A stretch of DNA of 64,000 nucleotides from Catenuloplanes indicus (GTDB lineage: Bacteria; Actinomycetota; Actinomycetes; Mycobacteriales; Micromonosporaceae). Under the pieces are notes generated by a model. The model did not search any database. It worked only from the letters and a program-made list of their open reading frames with translations, and was not told the DNA's origin. Shown here piece after piece: positions 8,387 to 16,727 of the stretch. Numbering within the stretch: the first letter of the stretch is position 1; each line of letters starts with the position of its first letter. The translations under genes and the position numbers were made by a program. The stretch spans positions 7,068,001-7,132,000 of the forward strand of contig NZ_JAUSUZ010000001.1 of the NCBI RefSeq assembly GCF_030813715.1, written 5' to 3'.

Positions 8387-9394
8387 GTGTTACGCAGAAC
8401 CGTGATCACGGCGGCAGCCGTCCTCGCCGTCGTCCTCGGCGTGCAGGGCGGCGCGGAGGCGGCCCCGGCGCCCGGCGTGCCCGGCGCCGGTGACAGCTAC
8501 TATCCCGACTACGGCAACGGGGGTTACGACGTCGGTCACTACGACATCCGGTTGCGCTACCACCCGCAGACCGACCGGTTGACCGGCACCACCACGATCC
8601 TGGCCACCGCCACCCAGGACCTGTCCGCGTTCAACCTGGACTTCGCGCTGCGGACCACGTCCGTGCGGGTCGGCAGCCGGCCGGCCACGTTCGCCCGGGA
8701 GGGCGACCACGAACTGGTCGTCACGCCGGCCCGCCCGCTCCTGGCCGGCCAGAGCACCACGATCGTGGTGACGTACGACGACGTGCCGTCCTCGGTGGTC
8801 GCGGCCGGCTACACCGCGTGGAACCGCACACCGGACGGCGCGCTCGCGGTCGGCCAGCCGGAGAGCGCCTGGTGGTGGTACCCGGGCAACGACCACCCGA
8901 CGGACAAGGTGACCTTCGACGTGTCCGTGCTGGTGCCGTCCGGCGTGGAGGCGATCTCCAACGGCTCGCCGACCAGGTGGGCGCAGCCGGAGCTGCGCGG
9001 CTGGGACCGCTGGTCCTGGCGATCGGCCGCACCGCAGGCCACCTACCTGGCGTTCCTGGCGATAGGCGACTTCGACACGTACGGCGACGAGACGCCGGAC
9101 GGCCAGCCGGTCATCACGGCGTACAGCACGCGCCTGGACGACGTCAGCGCCGCGGCCGCCCGCAGCAGCATCGAGCGGACCAGGGAGATCCTCGACTGGC
9201 AGGCCGGCCTGTTCGGCCCGTACCCGTTCGGCCCGCGGGGCGGCGTGGTCAGCGGACCACGTGACCTGGGCTTCGGCCTCGGGGCGGTGCCGCCGGGATC
9301 GGGCACGCCGGGAGCGGAGTGCGCTATTCCCTTATCTTCGCCAGGAAACCCGCGACGTGCGACAGCATCCGCGCGATCTTGTCCTCCTCGCTGA
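8387..9394 (+). pseudogene. M1 family aminopeptidase, truncated before the zinc site
   Basis: GTG 8387 is preceded by GGGGAGG at the right distance and opens a signal peptide (about residues 1-28). The next 270 residues match the N-terminal beta domain of secreted M1 peptidases: a DVGHYDIRLRY start, the TATQDLSAFNLDF region, SAWWWYPGNDHPTDK, and LFGPYPFGPRGGVVSG, which in intact enzymes leads into the catalytic domain. Homology stops near nucleotide 9290. There is no GAMEN-like segment, no HEXXH and no C-terminal half; the frame runs another 30 or so codons antisense to the next gene and ends at 9394. I read this as a remnant left by a deletion that joined it to the FBP gene. A secreted inactive fragment remains possible. 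Confidence 0.75.
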
Positions 9395-9815
9395 GTGAGT
9401 CGCGCAGCGGTGTGCCGGGGCCGGCGCCCGGGCGGCCGCGGATGTAGAGCGAGCAGGTCAGGTCCGGGCAGATGTAGGTGCCGACGGAGTCGCCCTGGCG
9501 GCCTGCCTTGCCGGCCTTCGGCGCGACCATCAGCGGTACGCCGCCGTCGTGTGTGGTAAGGCAGAGGGAGCAGATGCCGTGGCGGGCGGTGCGGGCGACG
9601 GATGGGGTGGGGAGGCGCAGCGTGACCGCGATCAGGGAGTCGCCGGGGACGGCCAGGTAGGCGCGTTCCGGTGACTTCGGGTCGCGCCAGCCGAAGAAGT
9701 CCAGGTCGTCCCAGGGGCGGGTGGCCAGGTCGCGCGGGATGAACGCGCGGGTCGCCTCGCCCTTGGAGCAGTTCACGAACGCGGCGCGGATCTCTCGGTC
9801 GGTCAGCGGTTCCAT
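9324..9815 (-). CDS. FBP domain protein (EF-G-binding, treble-clef zinc finger)
   Basis: A 163-residue protein of the actinobacterial FBP family, related to FusB-type EF-G-binding proteins. The N-terminal MEPLTDREIRAAFVNCSKGE is the family start. A four-cysteine zinc site is formed by CSLC near residue 82 and the pair in TYICPDLTCSLY near residue 114. The role is likely ribosome/EF-G rescue or resistance; that comes from the family, not the sequence. The 3' end overlaps the antisense tail of the M1 remnant by 71 bp. It starts 50 bp from the divergent TetR gene and shares a dyad operator with it. Confidence 0.8.
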   Translation of the reverse strand: MEPLTDREIRAAFVNCSKGEATRAFIPRDLATRPWDDLDFFGWRDPKSPERAYLAVPGDSLIAVTLRLPTPSVARTARHGICSLCLTTHDGGVPLMVAPKAGKAGRQGDSVGTYICPDLTCSLYIRGRPGAGPGTPLRDSLSEEDKIARMLSHVAGFLAKIRE

Positions 9816-9828
9816 GCGGACGACGCTA

Positions 9829-9853
9829 ATTTGCCTAAAACCTTTAGGCAAAT
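9829..9853. promoter_or_regulatory. TetR-type dyad operator between FBP gene and tetR
   Basis: Perfect inverted repeat: ATTTGCCTAAA, 3-nt spacer ACC, TTTAGGCAAAT. It is unusually AT-rich for this genome and sits in the 50-bp divergent gap, 12 bp from the tetR start and 14 bp from the FBP start. It is the obvious binding site for the adjacent TetR protein, which would then repress both genes. Confidence 0.85.
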
Positions 9854-9865
9854 CAATAATGGGGT

Positions 9866-10435
9866 ATGGCACGTGCGGGGTTGACCACGGAACGGCTCGC
9901 GCAGGCCGGTGCGGAGCTGGCGGACGAGGCGGGCTTCGACGCGGTGACGCCGTCCGCGCTGGCCCGGCGGTGCGGCGTCGCGGTCGCGAGTCTCTACTCG
10001 CACGTGGCCAACGGGCAGCAGCTGCGCGCCCGTGTGACGATGCTGGCGCTGGAGGAACTGGCCGGCCGCGCGTCGGAGGCGCTGGCCGGGCGTGCCGGCC
10101 GGGACGCACTGGTCGCGCTGGCCGGCGTCTACCGGGACTACGCGCGAGCGCATCCGGGCCGGTGGACGGCGGCACAGGCGCGGCTGGAGCCGGCGGACGC
10201 GGCGGCGAGCGCGGGTGTGCGGCTGTCCGGGATGACGCGGGCGCTGCTACGCGGTTACGACCTGCCGGAACCGGATCAGACACACGCGGTACGGCTGCTC
10301 GGCAGCGTGTTCAACGGCTGGGTCAATCTGGAGGCGGCCGGTGCGTTCGCGCACAGTGCGCCGGACTCCGCGGAGAGCTGGACACGTTCACTGGACGCAC
10401 TGGACGCGCTCCTGCGCGCCTGGCCACGCAGTTGA
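9866..10435 (+). CDS. TetR family transcriptional regulator
   Basis: A 189-residue protein with an N-terminal TetR HTH (about residues 8-54): helix ELADEAGFDAVT, turn ALARRCGVAVASLYSHV. The helical C-terminal part (about 70-185) resembles the WHG/TetR_C domain. Start ATG 9866 lies close behind GGGGT with short spacing, so the leader is nearly absent. The dyad at 9829-9853 directly upstream suggests autorepression and control of the divergent FBP gene. Confidence 0.9.
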   Translation: MARAGLTTERLAQAGAELADEAGFDAVTPSALARRCGVAVASLYSHVANGQQLRARVTMLALEELAGRASEALAGRAGRDALVALAGVYRDYARAHPGRWTAAQARLEPADAAASAGVRLSGMTRALLRGYDLPEPDQTHAVRLLGSVFNGWVNLEAAGAFAHSAPDSAESWTRSLDALDALLRAWPRS

Positions 10436-10851
10436 CCCGCGCCTGGCACCGCGGCCGACCCGCAGTGCGGACCCGCGGCCGAGCCGCGGCTGACACGCGG
10501 TCGCCCCGCAGCTGACCGGCCGCGATCGGAGAACGTGTTCTCGCTGTTGAAGCCGCAAATCCTCCGCGCCTACGCAAAACGATTTTCATCGCGCCAATCG
10601 GATTTCCCGGGTGTTACACCCTTGTAAATCATCGAAGGCTGTGAATAGCCTGTTTTAAGGACGCGTCAGGGCGATCACCGCCGCACGGTCCCAAATCCGC
10701 TTTTAGTGGTCTTCATGGGGCAATGGCCTGCTCCGGAGGAAACGCCCCGACCGGGCTGCGGGGACGACAGGCAGGCGGTCTGCGGCGCGGCGTCGCAGCG
10801 AGCCATGGACCGTCACGCTCCATCCGCGTACATCTCGTGAGGAGTGCACGT
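10436..10851. other. 416-bp non-coding region upstream of the first GH6 gene
   Basis: Begins with a GC-rich stretch with recurring GCGGCCG and GCGGAC words. It holds a short dyad GAGAAC-GT-GTTCTC at 10529-10542 that looks like an operator core, then an AT-richer part (10545-10720) with a small AGGCT/AGCCT hairpin near 10640. The second half could be a long 5' leader. No CebR box or known riboswitch is recognisable. Confidence 0.4.
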
Positions 10852-12204
10852 ATGCGTGTGTCATCGAGGAAGCGATCCCTGGCCCTCGCGGCCGCCGCCA
10901 CACTGGCCGCCGCCGGTCTCGTCACCGTGGCCACCGGCACCGCGAACGCGGCGGCCAAGCTGGACAACCCGTACGCCGGTGCCAAGGTCTACGTGAACCC
11001 GGACTGGTCCGCGAAGGCCGCGTCGAGCGGTGGGCAGGCGATCGCGAACCAGCCGACCGCGATCTGGCTGGACCGGATCGCCGCGATCGAGTCCGGCTCG
11101 GCCGGATCGAACACCATGGGCCTGCGCGACCACCTGGACGCCGCGCTCGACCAGGGTGCGAACCTGATCCAGGTGGTCATCTACAACCTGCCCGGCCGGG
11201 ACTGTGCCGCGCTCGCGTCCAACGGCGAGCTGGGCCCGACCGAGCTGGCCACCTACCAGAGCGGCTACATCGACCCGATCGTCGAGATCATCGGCGACCC
11301 GGCGTACGCGAACCTGCGGATCGTCACGATCGTCGAGATCGACTCGCTGCCGAACCTGGTGACGAACGTCAGCCCGCGGCCGACCGCGACGCCGGAGTGC
11401 GACGTGATGAAGGCCAACGGCAACTACGTCCAGGGCGTCGGGTACGCGCTGGCGCAGCTCGGCGCGCTGCCGAACGTCTACAACTACATCGACATCGGCC
11501 ACCACGGCTGGCTCGGCTGGACCGACAACTTCGCCGGGTCCGGCCAGGTGTTCCTCCAGGCCGCACGGGCCAACGGCGCGGAGCCGGCGGACGTGCACGG
11601 CTTCGCCGCGAACGTGGCGAACTACGGAATCCTGGACGAGCCGTTCTTCGAGGCGACCACCGTGGTCGGCGGCAGGACGGTCCGGGAGGCCACCACCTGG
11701 GTCGACTGGAACAACTACGTCGCCGAGGTGGAGTACGCGCAGGCGTACCGTCAGCACCTGGTCGGGATCGGCTTCGACGCCGGGCTCGGCATGATCATCG
11801 ATACTTCTCGCAATGGCTGGGGCGGCCCGGACCGGCCCACCCGGGCCAGTACGTCGACGGACCCGAACACGTTCGTCAACGAGTCGCGTCTGGACCGGCG
11901 CATCCATCTCGGCAACTGGTGCAACCAGGCCGGTGCCGGGCTGGGCGAGCGGCCGAAGGCGTCGCCGGCGGCCGGTATCGACGCCTACGCGTGGATCAAG
12001 CCGCCGGGTGAGTCGGACGGCGCGTCCCGGGAGATCGCGAACGACGAGGGCAAGGGCTTCGACCGGATGTGCGACCCGACCTACCAGGGCAACCCGCGGA
12101 ACAACAACAACATGTCCGGCGCGCTGCCCGACGCACCGCTGTCCGGCCACTGGTTCCAGGCACAGTTCGAGGAGCTGCTGGCGAACGCGTACCCGCCGCT
12201 CTGA
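10852..12204 (+). CDS. secreted glycoside hydrolase family 6 (cellulase), no CBM
   Basis: A 450-residue exported GH6 enzyme. ATG 10852 follows GTGAGGAGTGCACGT; the longer upstream frame lacks a signal peptide start. Residues 1-33 are a signal peptide ending ANA. GH6 markers: VVIYNLPGRDCA (conserved Asp near residue 118), VEIDSLPNL (candidate general acid Asp near 164), IDIGHHGWLGW, DTSRNGWGG and WIKPPGESDG. The length and the long inserts around the DTSRNGWGG loop fit a cellobiohydrolase-type GH6 more than a compact endoglucanase, but that is inference. Unlike the second GH6 gene it has no carbohydrate-binding module and no CebR box. A strong hairpin follows the stop. Confidence 0.9.
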   Translation: MRVSSRKRSLALAAAATLAAAGLVTVATGTANAAAKLDNPYAGAKVYVNPDWSAKAASSGGQAIANQPTAIWLDRIAAIESGSAGSNTMGLRDHLDAALDQGANLIQVVIYNLPGRDCAALASNGELGPTELATYQSGYIDPIVEIIGDPAYANLRIVTIVEIDSLPNLVTNVSPRPTATPECDVMKANGNYVQGVGYALAQLGALPNVYNYIDIGHHGWLGWTDNFAGSGQVFLQAARANGAEPADVHGFAANVANYGILDEPFFEATTVVGGRTVREATTWVDWNNYVAEVEYAQAYRQHLVGIGFDAGLGMIIDTSRNGWGGPDRPTRASTSTDPNTFVNESRLDRRIHLGNWCNQAGAGLGERPKASPAAGIDAYAWIKPPGESDGASREIANDEGKGFDRMCDPTYQGNPRNNNNMSGALPDAPLSGHWFQAQFEELLANAYPPL

Positions 12205-12240
12205 GTCATTCCCGCTCAGCCGGCAGCCGGCAGCCGGTCG

Positions 12241-12283
12241 GGAACCTCGTGCACACGCTTCGCCGAGGTGTGCATGAGGTTCC
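12241..12283 (+). terminator. hairpin downstream of GH6 gene
   Basis: Arms of 16 bp with one mismatch (GGAACCTCGTGCACAC against GTGTGCATGAGGTTCC) and an 11-nt loop, 36 nt after the GH6 stop. The gap before it holds AGCCGGC repeated. Confidence 0.65.
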
Positions 12284-12477
12284 GGCGTGTCACCGTGGCG
12301 CTCCGGCCGGGTCGTCGAGCAGCGTGCGGCAGGCGGCGGACGAGCCCGACCCGCGCGCGGCCGGGAACCCCGGCCACTGTGGACGCCCGGCCCACCCCCA
12401 AACAGTGGGCCGAGCGCACCCGCCATTGTGCACCCACCGCGCTCGCCTGCGTCCCGGTGCGGCCGGGCCGGCCGCGG

Positions 12478-13701
12478 TCACGCGCCGACCAGCAGGGTCA
12501 GCAGGTCCCCGGCCTCGGCCGGGCTGCCGTAGCGGTAGCCCTGACCGTGGTCGCACCCGCGGTCACGGGCGGCGTCGCGCTGGGCGTCGGTCTCGATGCC
12601 CTCGGCCACCGCGCGGATGCCGAGGTCGTGCGCGGTCGCCACGATCTGCGCGAACAGCACGCCGCTGTGCTGTTCGTCGGTGGGCAGCAACGCGGTCAGG
12701 TGCCGGCGGATCTTCGCGACCGCGAGCGGCAGCCGTTCCGCGGTGTCGCGCAGCAGCGCCGCGTCCGTGAAGCCGCACAGTGCCAGTTCCATGCCGCGGT
12801 TGCAGAGCGTGCGCAGCGAGGCCAGCGGCTGCCGCTCGGAGAGCGCCGGACCGTGGTCGATCTCCAGCGTCACCCGCCGCGGGTCGAAGCCGCTCAGCGT
12901 CAGCGCCTGCTGCAGGTCGTGGGCGAGCTGCGGGTCGCGCAGTTGCCCCTCGGACAGGTTGATGTGCACGCGCAGCGACTCGGTGACGGACAGCGCGGGC
13001 CAGGACGCCACCTCCTGGCAGGCCGCGGACATCACCCAGCGGCCGAGCGGGCGGATCAGCCCGGTGGCCTCCGCGGCCGGGATGAAGTGTGCGGCCGTGA
13101 CCAGTCCGGTGTGCGCGGGCGTCCAGCGCATGAGCGCCTCCACGCCGATCACGCGCTCGTCCGCGAGTGCGACGATCGGCTGGTAGCGCAGGTGGAACTC
13201 GCCGTTGCGGAGTGCGTCGAGCAGTTCGGCCGCGAGTGCGTCGCCGGCCGGGACCGTCGGGTCGAGCGCGTGGTCGAGCACCCGCCGGTCGGCCAGCACG
13301 GCGGCGAGCGCGGACTCCTCGTCGCGCGCGGCCTCGTACCGGACCACCGCCTCCTGCAGGCACCGGTCCAGCGTCTCCGGCGGGCACGGCTTGTTCAGGA
13401 ACCGGAAGACCTGGCCGTCGTTGATCGCCCGGATCGCGGCCGCGGGCTCGGTCTGGCCGGTGAGCAGCACACGCGTGGTGAGCGGCGCGGCGACCCGCAC
13501 CCGGGCCAGGAACGTGGCGCCGTCCATGCCGGGCATGCGCATGTCGCTGACCACCACCGCGAACGGGCCCTGCTCCGCGATCGCGGCCAGCCCGGCCTCG
13601 CCGCCCTCGGCGACCGTCACCGCGTACCGGCTGTGCAGTTGCCGGCGCAGCCCGGAGAGGATCTTCGCGTCGTCGTCCACCAGCAGCAGGCGGGGCTTCA
13701 C
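12478..13701 (-). CDS. response regulator with degenerate EAL domain
   Basis: A 407-residue protein starting at GTG 13701, which overlaps the kinase stop by 4 bp. The receiver (1-120) has the acidic DDD cluster at 9-11, phospho-acceptor Asp53 in VVVSDMRMPG and Lys104. The EAL domain (about 155-405) keeps E188-A-L, Asn248, Glu280, Lys330, Glu367 and Gln387. The DDFG loop, which supplies two metal-binding aspartates, reads LCGF (308-311), and the KID motif reads KIR. The protein is therefore unlikely to hydrolyse c-di-GMP and may act as a c-di-GMP or protein-binding output switched by phosphorylation. Co-transcribed with the upstream PAS kinase. Confidence 0.85.
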   Translation of the reverse strand: MKPRLLLVDDDAKILSGLRRQLHSRYAVTVAEGGEAGLAAIAEQGPFAVVVSDMRMPGMDGATFLARVRVAAPLTTRVLLTGQTEPAAAIRAINDGQVFRFLNKPCPPETLDRCLQEAVVRYEAARDEESALAAVLADRRVLDHALDPTVPAGDALAAELLDALRNGEFHLRYQPIVALADERVIGVEALMRWTPAHTGLVTAAHFIPAAEATGLIRPLGRWVMSAACQEVASWPALSVTESLRVHINLSEGQLRDPQLAHDLQQALTLSGFDPRRVTLEIDHGPALSERQPLASLRTLCNRGMELALCGFTDAALLRDTAERLPLAVAKIRRHLTALLPTDEQHSGVLFAQIVATAHDLGIRAVAEGIETDAQRDAARDRGCDHGQGYRYGSPAEAGDLLTLLVGA

Positions 13702-15386
13702 GCCGGGACCTCCGCGCTGACCGGCAGGCAGACCGTGAACCGGGCGCCCTCGCCCGGCGCGGACTCGACCCGGATCGCGCCGCCGTGCTTCTGCACGATG
13801 CTGCTGTATGCCATGCTCAGCCCCTGACCGGTGCCCTTGCCGACGCCCTTCGTGGTGAAGAACGGGTCGAAGATGCGCTCCCGGACCGCGTCGGTCATGC
13901 CGGTGCCGTCGTCGCTGATCACGATCTCGGCCCGGTCCTCGTACCGCCGGGTGGAGATCGTGATCGTGCCGAGCGGCGGGTCCGGCTGCTGCGCGCGCCG
14001 GGACTCGATCGCGTGCGCCGCGTTGACGATCAGGTTCAGCACGACCTGCTTCAGCTCGCCCTCGTAGCACGGCACCATGCCCACGTCCGGGCTCAGATCG
14101 AGGGTGAGCTGCGCCTGGTACTTCCATTCGTTCCGGGCGACCTGCGCGGTGCTCTCCACCGCCCGGTTGATGTCGGTGTCCCGCCGGCCCTGGCCCGGGT
14201 GCGAGAAGTCCTTCATCGCGCGGACGATCTGCGCGACCCGGTCCAGTCCTTCCAGCGACTCGGTGACCGCGCCCGGGATCTCGTCGACCAGGAAGTCCAG
14301 GTCGATGGTGTCCAGCGCCGCGCGCAGCCCGGCCATCGCCTCGGCCGGGTCCGGGTGATCCGCCGCGCACACCTCGCTGACCCGCTTGACGAGCCCGAGC
14401 AGGCCGTCGAACGACTCCGCCACGAACCGCGTGTTGTCCGAGACGAACTGGATCGGTGTGTTGATCTCGTGGGCGATGCCGGCCGCGAGCTGGCCGATCG
14501 CCTCCAGCCGGTTCGCGGCATTGAGCTGCCGTTCCAGCTCGCTGACCCGGGTGACGTCCGCGCCCACGCCGATCAGGCCCTCGATCACCCCGGCCGGGCC
14601 CCACCGGGGGAGCACGCTGAGCAACAGGCTGCGCGACGGTCCCATCGTCACCCGCTGGTCCAGCACCGGCCGGCCGGTCGCCAGCACCTGCGCCTCGACC
14701 TCCGGCAGCACGCGGGACAGCTCGTCGGTGACCGGCAGCTCCGCCTCGGTCCGGCCGAGCACGTCCGCGTCGCGGTCGAGCCCGCGCATGGTCAGGAACG
14801 CCGCGTTGTGCCCGTGGTAGCAGCCGGCGAAGTCCTTCCAGTAGGTCAGCTGCGGGATCGACGAGAGTACGCCGTCCAGCAGCGCCTTCTCCGTGGACAG
14901 CTCCGCGGCCAGCGCCTCGGAGCGTTCGATCGCGGTCAGCAGCGTCTCGTCGGCCTCGCGGCGGGACGTGACGTCGTGCTCCACGCAGACGATCCGGACC
15001 CGGCCGTCGTCCTCGTGCACCCGGTGCAGCTCGATCTTCAGCCAGTACTCGTGACCGTCCCGGGTGGTGGCCAGGAAATCCGGAATCATGCCCTGGTGAT
15101 CGTCGGTGAGGTAGTCGCCGAGGTCGCCGAGCGGCTGGGTGCCGGCGAGCATGCTCTGCCGGGTACGGCCGACCGCCTCCGCCTCGGACCAGCCGGTCAT
15201 CGCGGTGAACGCCGGATTGACCCACTCGATCACGCCGGTCTCGTCCGTGATCACGACGGCGTCGTCCATGTTGCGGGCGACCAGATCCTTCGCGGTACGC
15301 ATGTCGCGGGTGAGCGACCGGATCATGTCGCGCTGCTGGTCGACGGTGCGCAACAGATCCTCGTAGGAGGGCGGTGAGTCGGACAT
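13698..15386 (-). CDS. PAS-PAS sensor histidine kinase
   Basis: A 562-residue soluble kinase without membrane segments. ATG 15386 is chosen because GGAGAGGG lies 5 bp upstream; the frame runs on to 15482 without such a site. A short N-terminal coiled coil (about 1-35) leads into PAS1 (about 36-145, with the PAC-like YWLKIELHRV strand) and PAS2 (about 175-280). The HisKA box has His306 in AAGIAHEINTPIQ. The ATPase has an N-box LNLIVNAAHAIE, G1 DDGTGM, F-box FDPFFTTK and G2 GTGQGLSM. It signals from a cytoplasmic ligand. Likely partners are the coupled EAL regulator and the divergent regulator at 15516. Confidence 0.92.
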   Translation of the reverse strand: MSDSPPSYEDLLRTVDQQRDMIRSLTRDMRTAKDLVARNMDDAVVITDETGVIEWVNPAFTAMTGWSEAEAVGRTRQSMLAGTQPLGDLGDYLTDDHQGMIPDFLATTRDGHEYWLKIELHRVHEDDGRVRIVCVEHDVTSRREADETLLTAIERSEALAAELSTEKALLDGVLSSIPQLTYWKDFAGCYHGHNAAFLTMRGLDRDADVLGRTEAELPVTDELSRVLPEVEAQVLATGRPVLDQRVTMGPSRSLLLSVLPRWGPAGVIEGLIGVGADVTRVSELERQLNAANRLEAIGQLAAGIAHEINTPIQFVSDNTRFVAESFDGLLGLVKRVSEVCAADHPDPAEAMAGLRAALDTIDLDFLVDEIPGAVTESLEGLDRVAQIVRAMKDFSHPGQGRRDTDINRAVESTAQVARNEWKYQAQLTLDLSPDVGMVPCYEGELKQVVLNLIVNAAHAIESRRAQQPDPPLGTITISTRRYEDRAEIVISDDGTGMTDAVRERIFDPFFTTKGVGKGTGQGLSMAYSSIVQKHGGAIRVESAPGEGARFTVCLPVSAEVPA

Positions 15387-15515
15387 GTCGCCCTCTCCGA
15401 GCCGGTGCCGGGACTCCGAGGATCCGATCGGCCCGGTGCGGCCCGACCTGAGCGGTTTCCCGCTCACCGGGTTCAGCCGCATTTATAGTCGAATGACGGC
15501 TCAGGGGGTGCGGGT

Positions 15516-16652
15516 GTGCTGACTCAGCGGATTCTCATGGTCGACGACGAGCAGCGCATCCTGGACGCGTTCCGGCGCAGCCTGCACGGCCGTTACGAGC
15601 TGGACACGGCCAACTCCGGCGCGGACGGGCTGGCCAAGGTGCACGGCACCGCGTACCCGTACGCCGTGGTCGTCTCGGACATGCGCATGCCCGGCATGAA
15701 CGGCGCCGAGTTCCTGGCCGGGGTGCGCGAACGCTCGCCGGACACCGTGCAGATCATCCTCAGCGGCCAGGCCGACCTGGGCGACACGATCGCCGCGGTC
15801 AACGACGGCAACCTGTTCCGCTTCCTCACCAAGCCGTGCGAACCGGCCGAGCTGGCCCGCGCGCTGGACGCCGCGCTCGCCCAGCACCGCCTGATCATGA
15901 GCGAGCGGGAACTGCTCGAACGTACGCTGGACGGTGCGGTCAAGGTCCTGACCGAGCTGATGGCGGCCGCGCACCCCGTCGCGGCCGCGCGCACCGAGAC
16001 CGTGCGCACGCTGATCGACGCGTGCGTGTCCGGGCTGCGGCCGAAGGACACGTGGGAACTGCGGCTCGCCGCGATGCTCGGCCAGGTCGGCATGATGGCG
16101 GTCCCGCCCGAGGTGATCGCGCGGGCGACCGACACCACGGACGTCGACGCGGAGGCGCTGGCCATGTTCCGCGGGCACCCGCAGCTGTCCCGCGAGCTGA
16201 TCGGCCGGATCCCGCGGCTGGAGCGGGTCGCCGCCTGGGTGGCGTCCCAGCCGGTCACGCTCGCGGAGGCGCAGGTGCCCACGCCGCGCGCGACCGAGGA
16301 GTCCGGCGGCGCGGCGAAGCAGATCTACGAGACCGTCACCGCGTTCGTGGTCGCGGTCGAGTCCGGGCTCGCGCCCGGCGCCGCGGTGGTCGAGCTGGCC
16401 CGCAACCCGCGGTATCCGGCCGAGATGCTGGACGCGGCGGTCCGCGCCTACAGCGCCAACGAGGTCCGCCGCCCCCGGCAGGTCAAGGGCAAAGAGCTGG
16501 TGGTCGGCATGCTGATGAACCAGGACGTGGTCACGAAGACCGGCATGACGCTGGTCCGGGCCGGCGAGGTGCTGACCGAGTCGCACGCGATCCGCCTGCG
16601 CCACTTCGCCGAGGGCGTCGGCGTGGTCGAGCCGATCAGCGTCCTCGCCTGA
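15516..16652 (+). CDS. response regulator with degenerate HD-GYP-like domain
   Basis: A 378-residue RpfG-like protein. GTG 15516 has AGGGGG 7-8 bp upstream. The receiver carries DDE at 10-12, phospho-acceptor Asp55 and Lys106. The helical output (about 140-370) keeps the layout of HD-GYP proteins, with LRLAAMLGQVG where active enzymes read AAxLHDIG. The metal-binding HD pair is Gly189-Gln190 and no GYP is present; only His221 of GHPQLS remains. It should be phosphodiesterase-dead. The receiver closely resembles that of the EAL partner (same VVVSDMRMPGM), suggesting duplication. Divergent from the kinase operon across 129 bp. Confidence 0.82.
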   Translation: MLTQRILMVDDEQRILDAFRRSLHGRYELDTANSGADGLAKVHGTAYPYAVVVSDMRMPGMNGAEFLAGVRERSPDTVQIILSGQADLGDTIAAVNDGNLFRFLTKPCEPAELARALDAALAQHRLIMSERELLERTLDGAVKVLTELMAAAHPVAAARTETVRTLIDACVSGLRPKDTWELRLAAMLGQVGMMAVPPEVIARATDTTDVDAEALAMFRGHPQLSRELIGRIPRLERVAAWVASQPVTLAEAQVPTPRATEESGGAAKQIYETVTAFVVAVESGLAPGAAVVELARNPRYPAEMLDAAVRAYSANEVRRPRQVKGKELVVGMLMNQDVVTKTGMTLVRAGEVLTESHAIRLRHFAEGVGVVEPISVLA

Positions 16653-16727
16653 CGCCGATCACCATGACAGCGCCGATCAATACGACAGCGTCACGACGTC
16701 CATCAGCGTGAGGTCGTGGCCGGTGGG

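Noticed and set aside
10545-10851. Possible c-di-GMP or c-di-AMP riboswitch upstream of GH6
   Set aside because: The neighbouring c-di-GMP-like genes made this worth checking, but the conserved GEMM or ydaO core sequences are not present.
12207-12241. Possible sixth copy of the dispersed repeat after the first GH6 gene
   Set aside because: Starts TTCCCGCT and ends CCGGTCG in the right place and orientation, but the middle is an AGCCGGC repeat with no CCGCATGCTCCCGCGGGC; too diverged to call.
12268-13827. 519-codon plus-strand frame
   Set aside because: Antisense to the EAL response regulator, which has clear receiver and EAL motifs.
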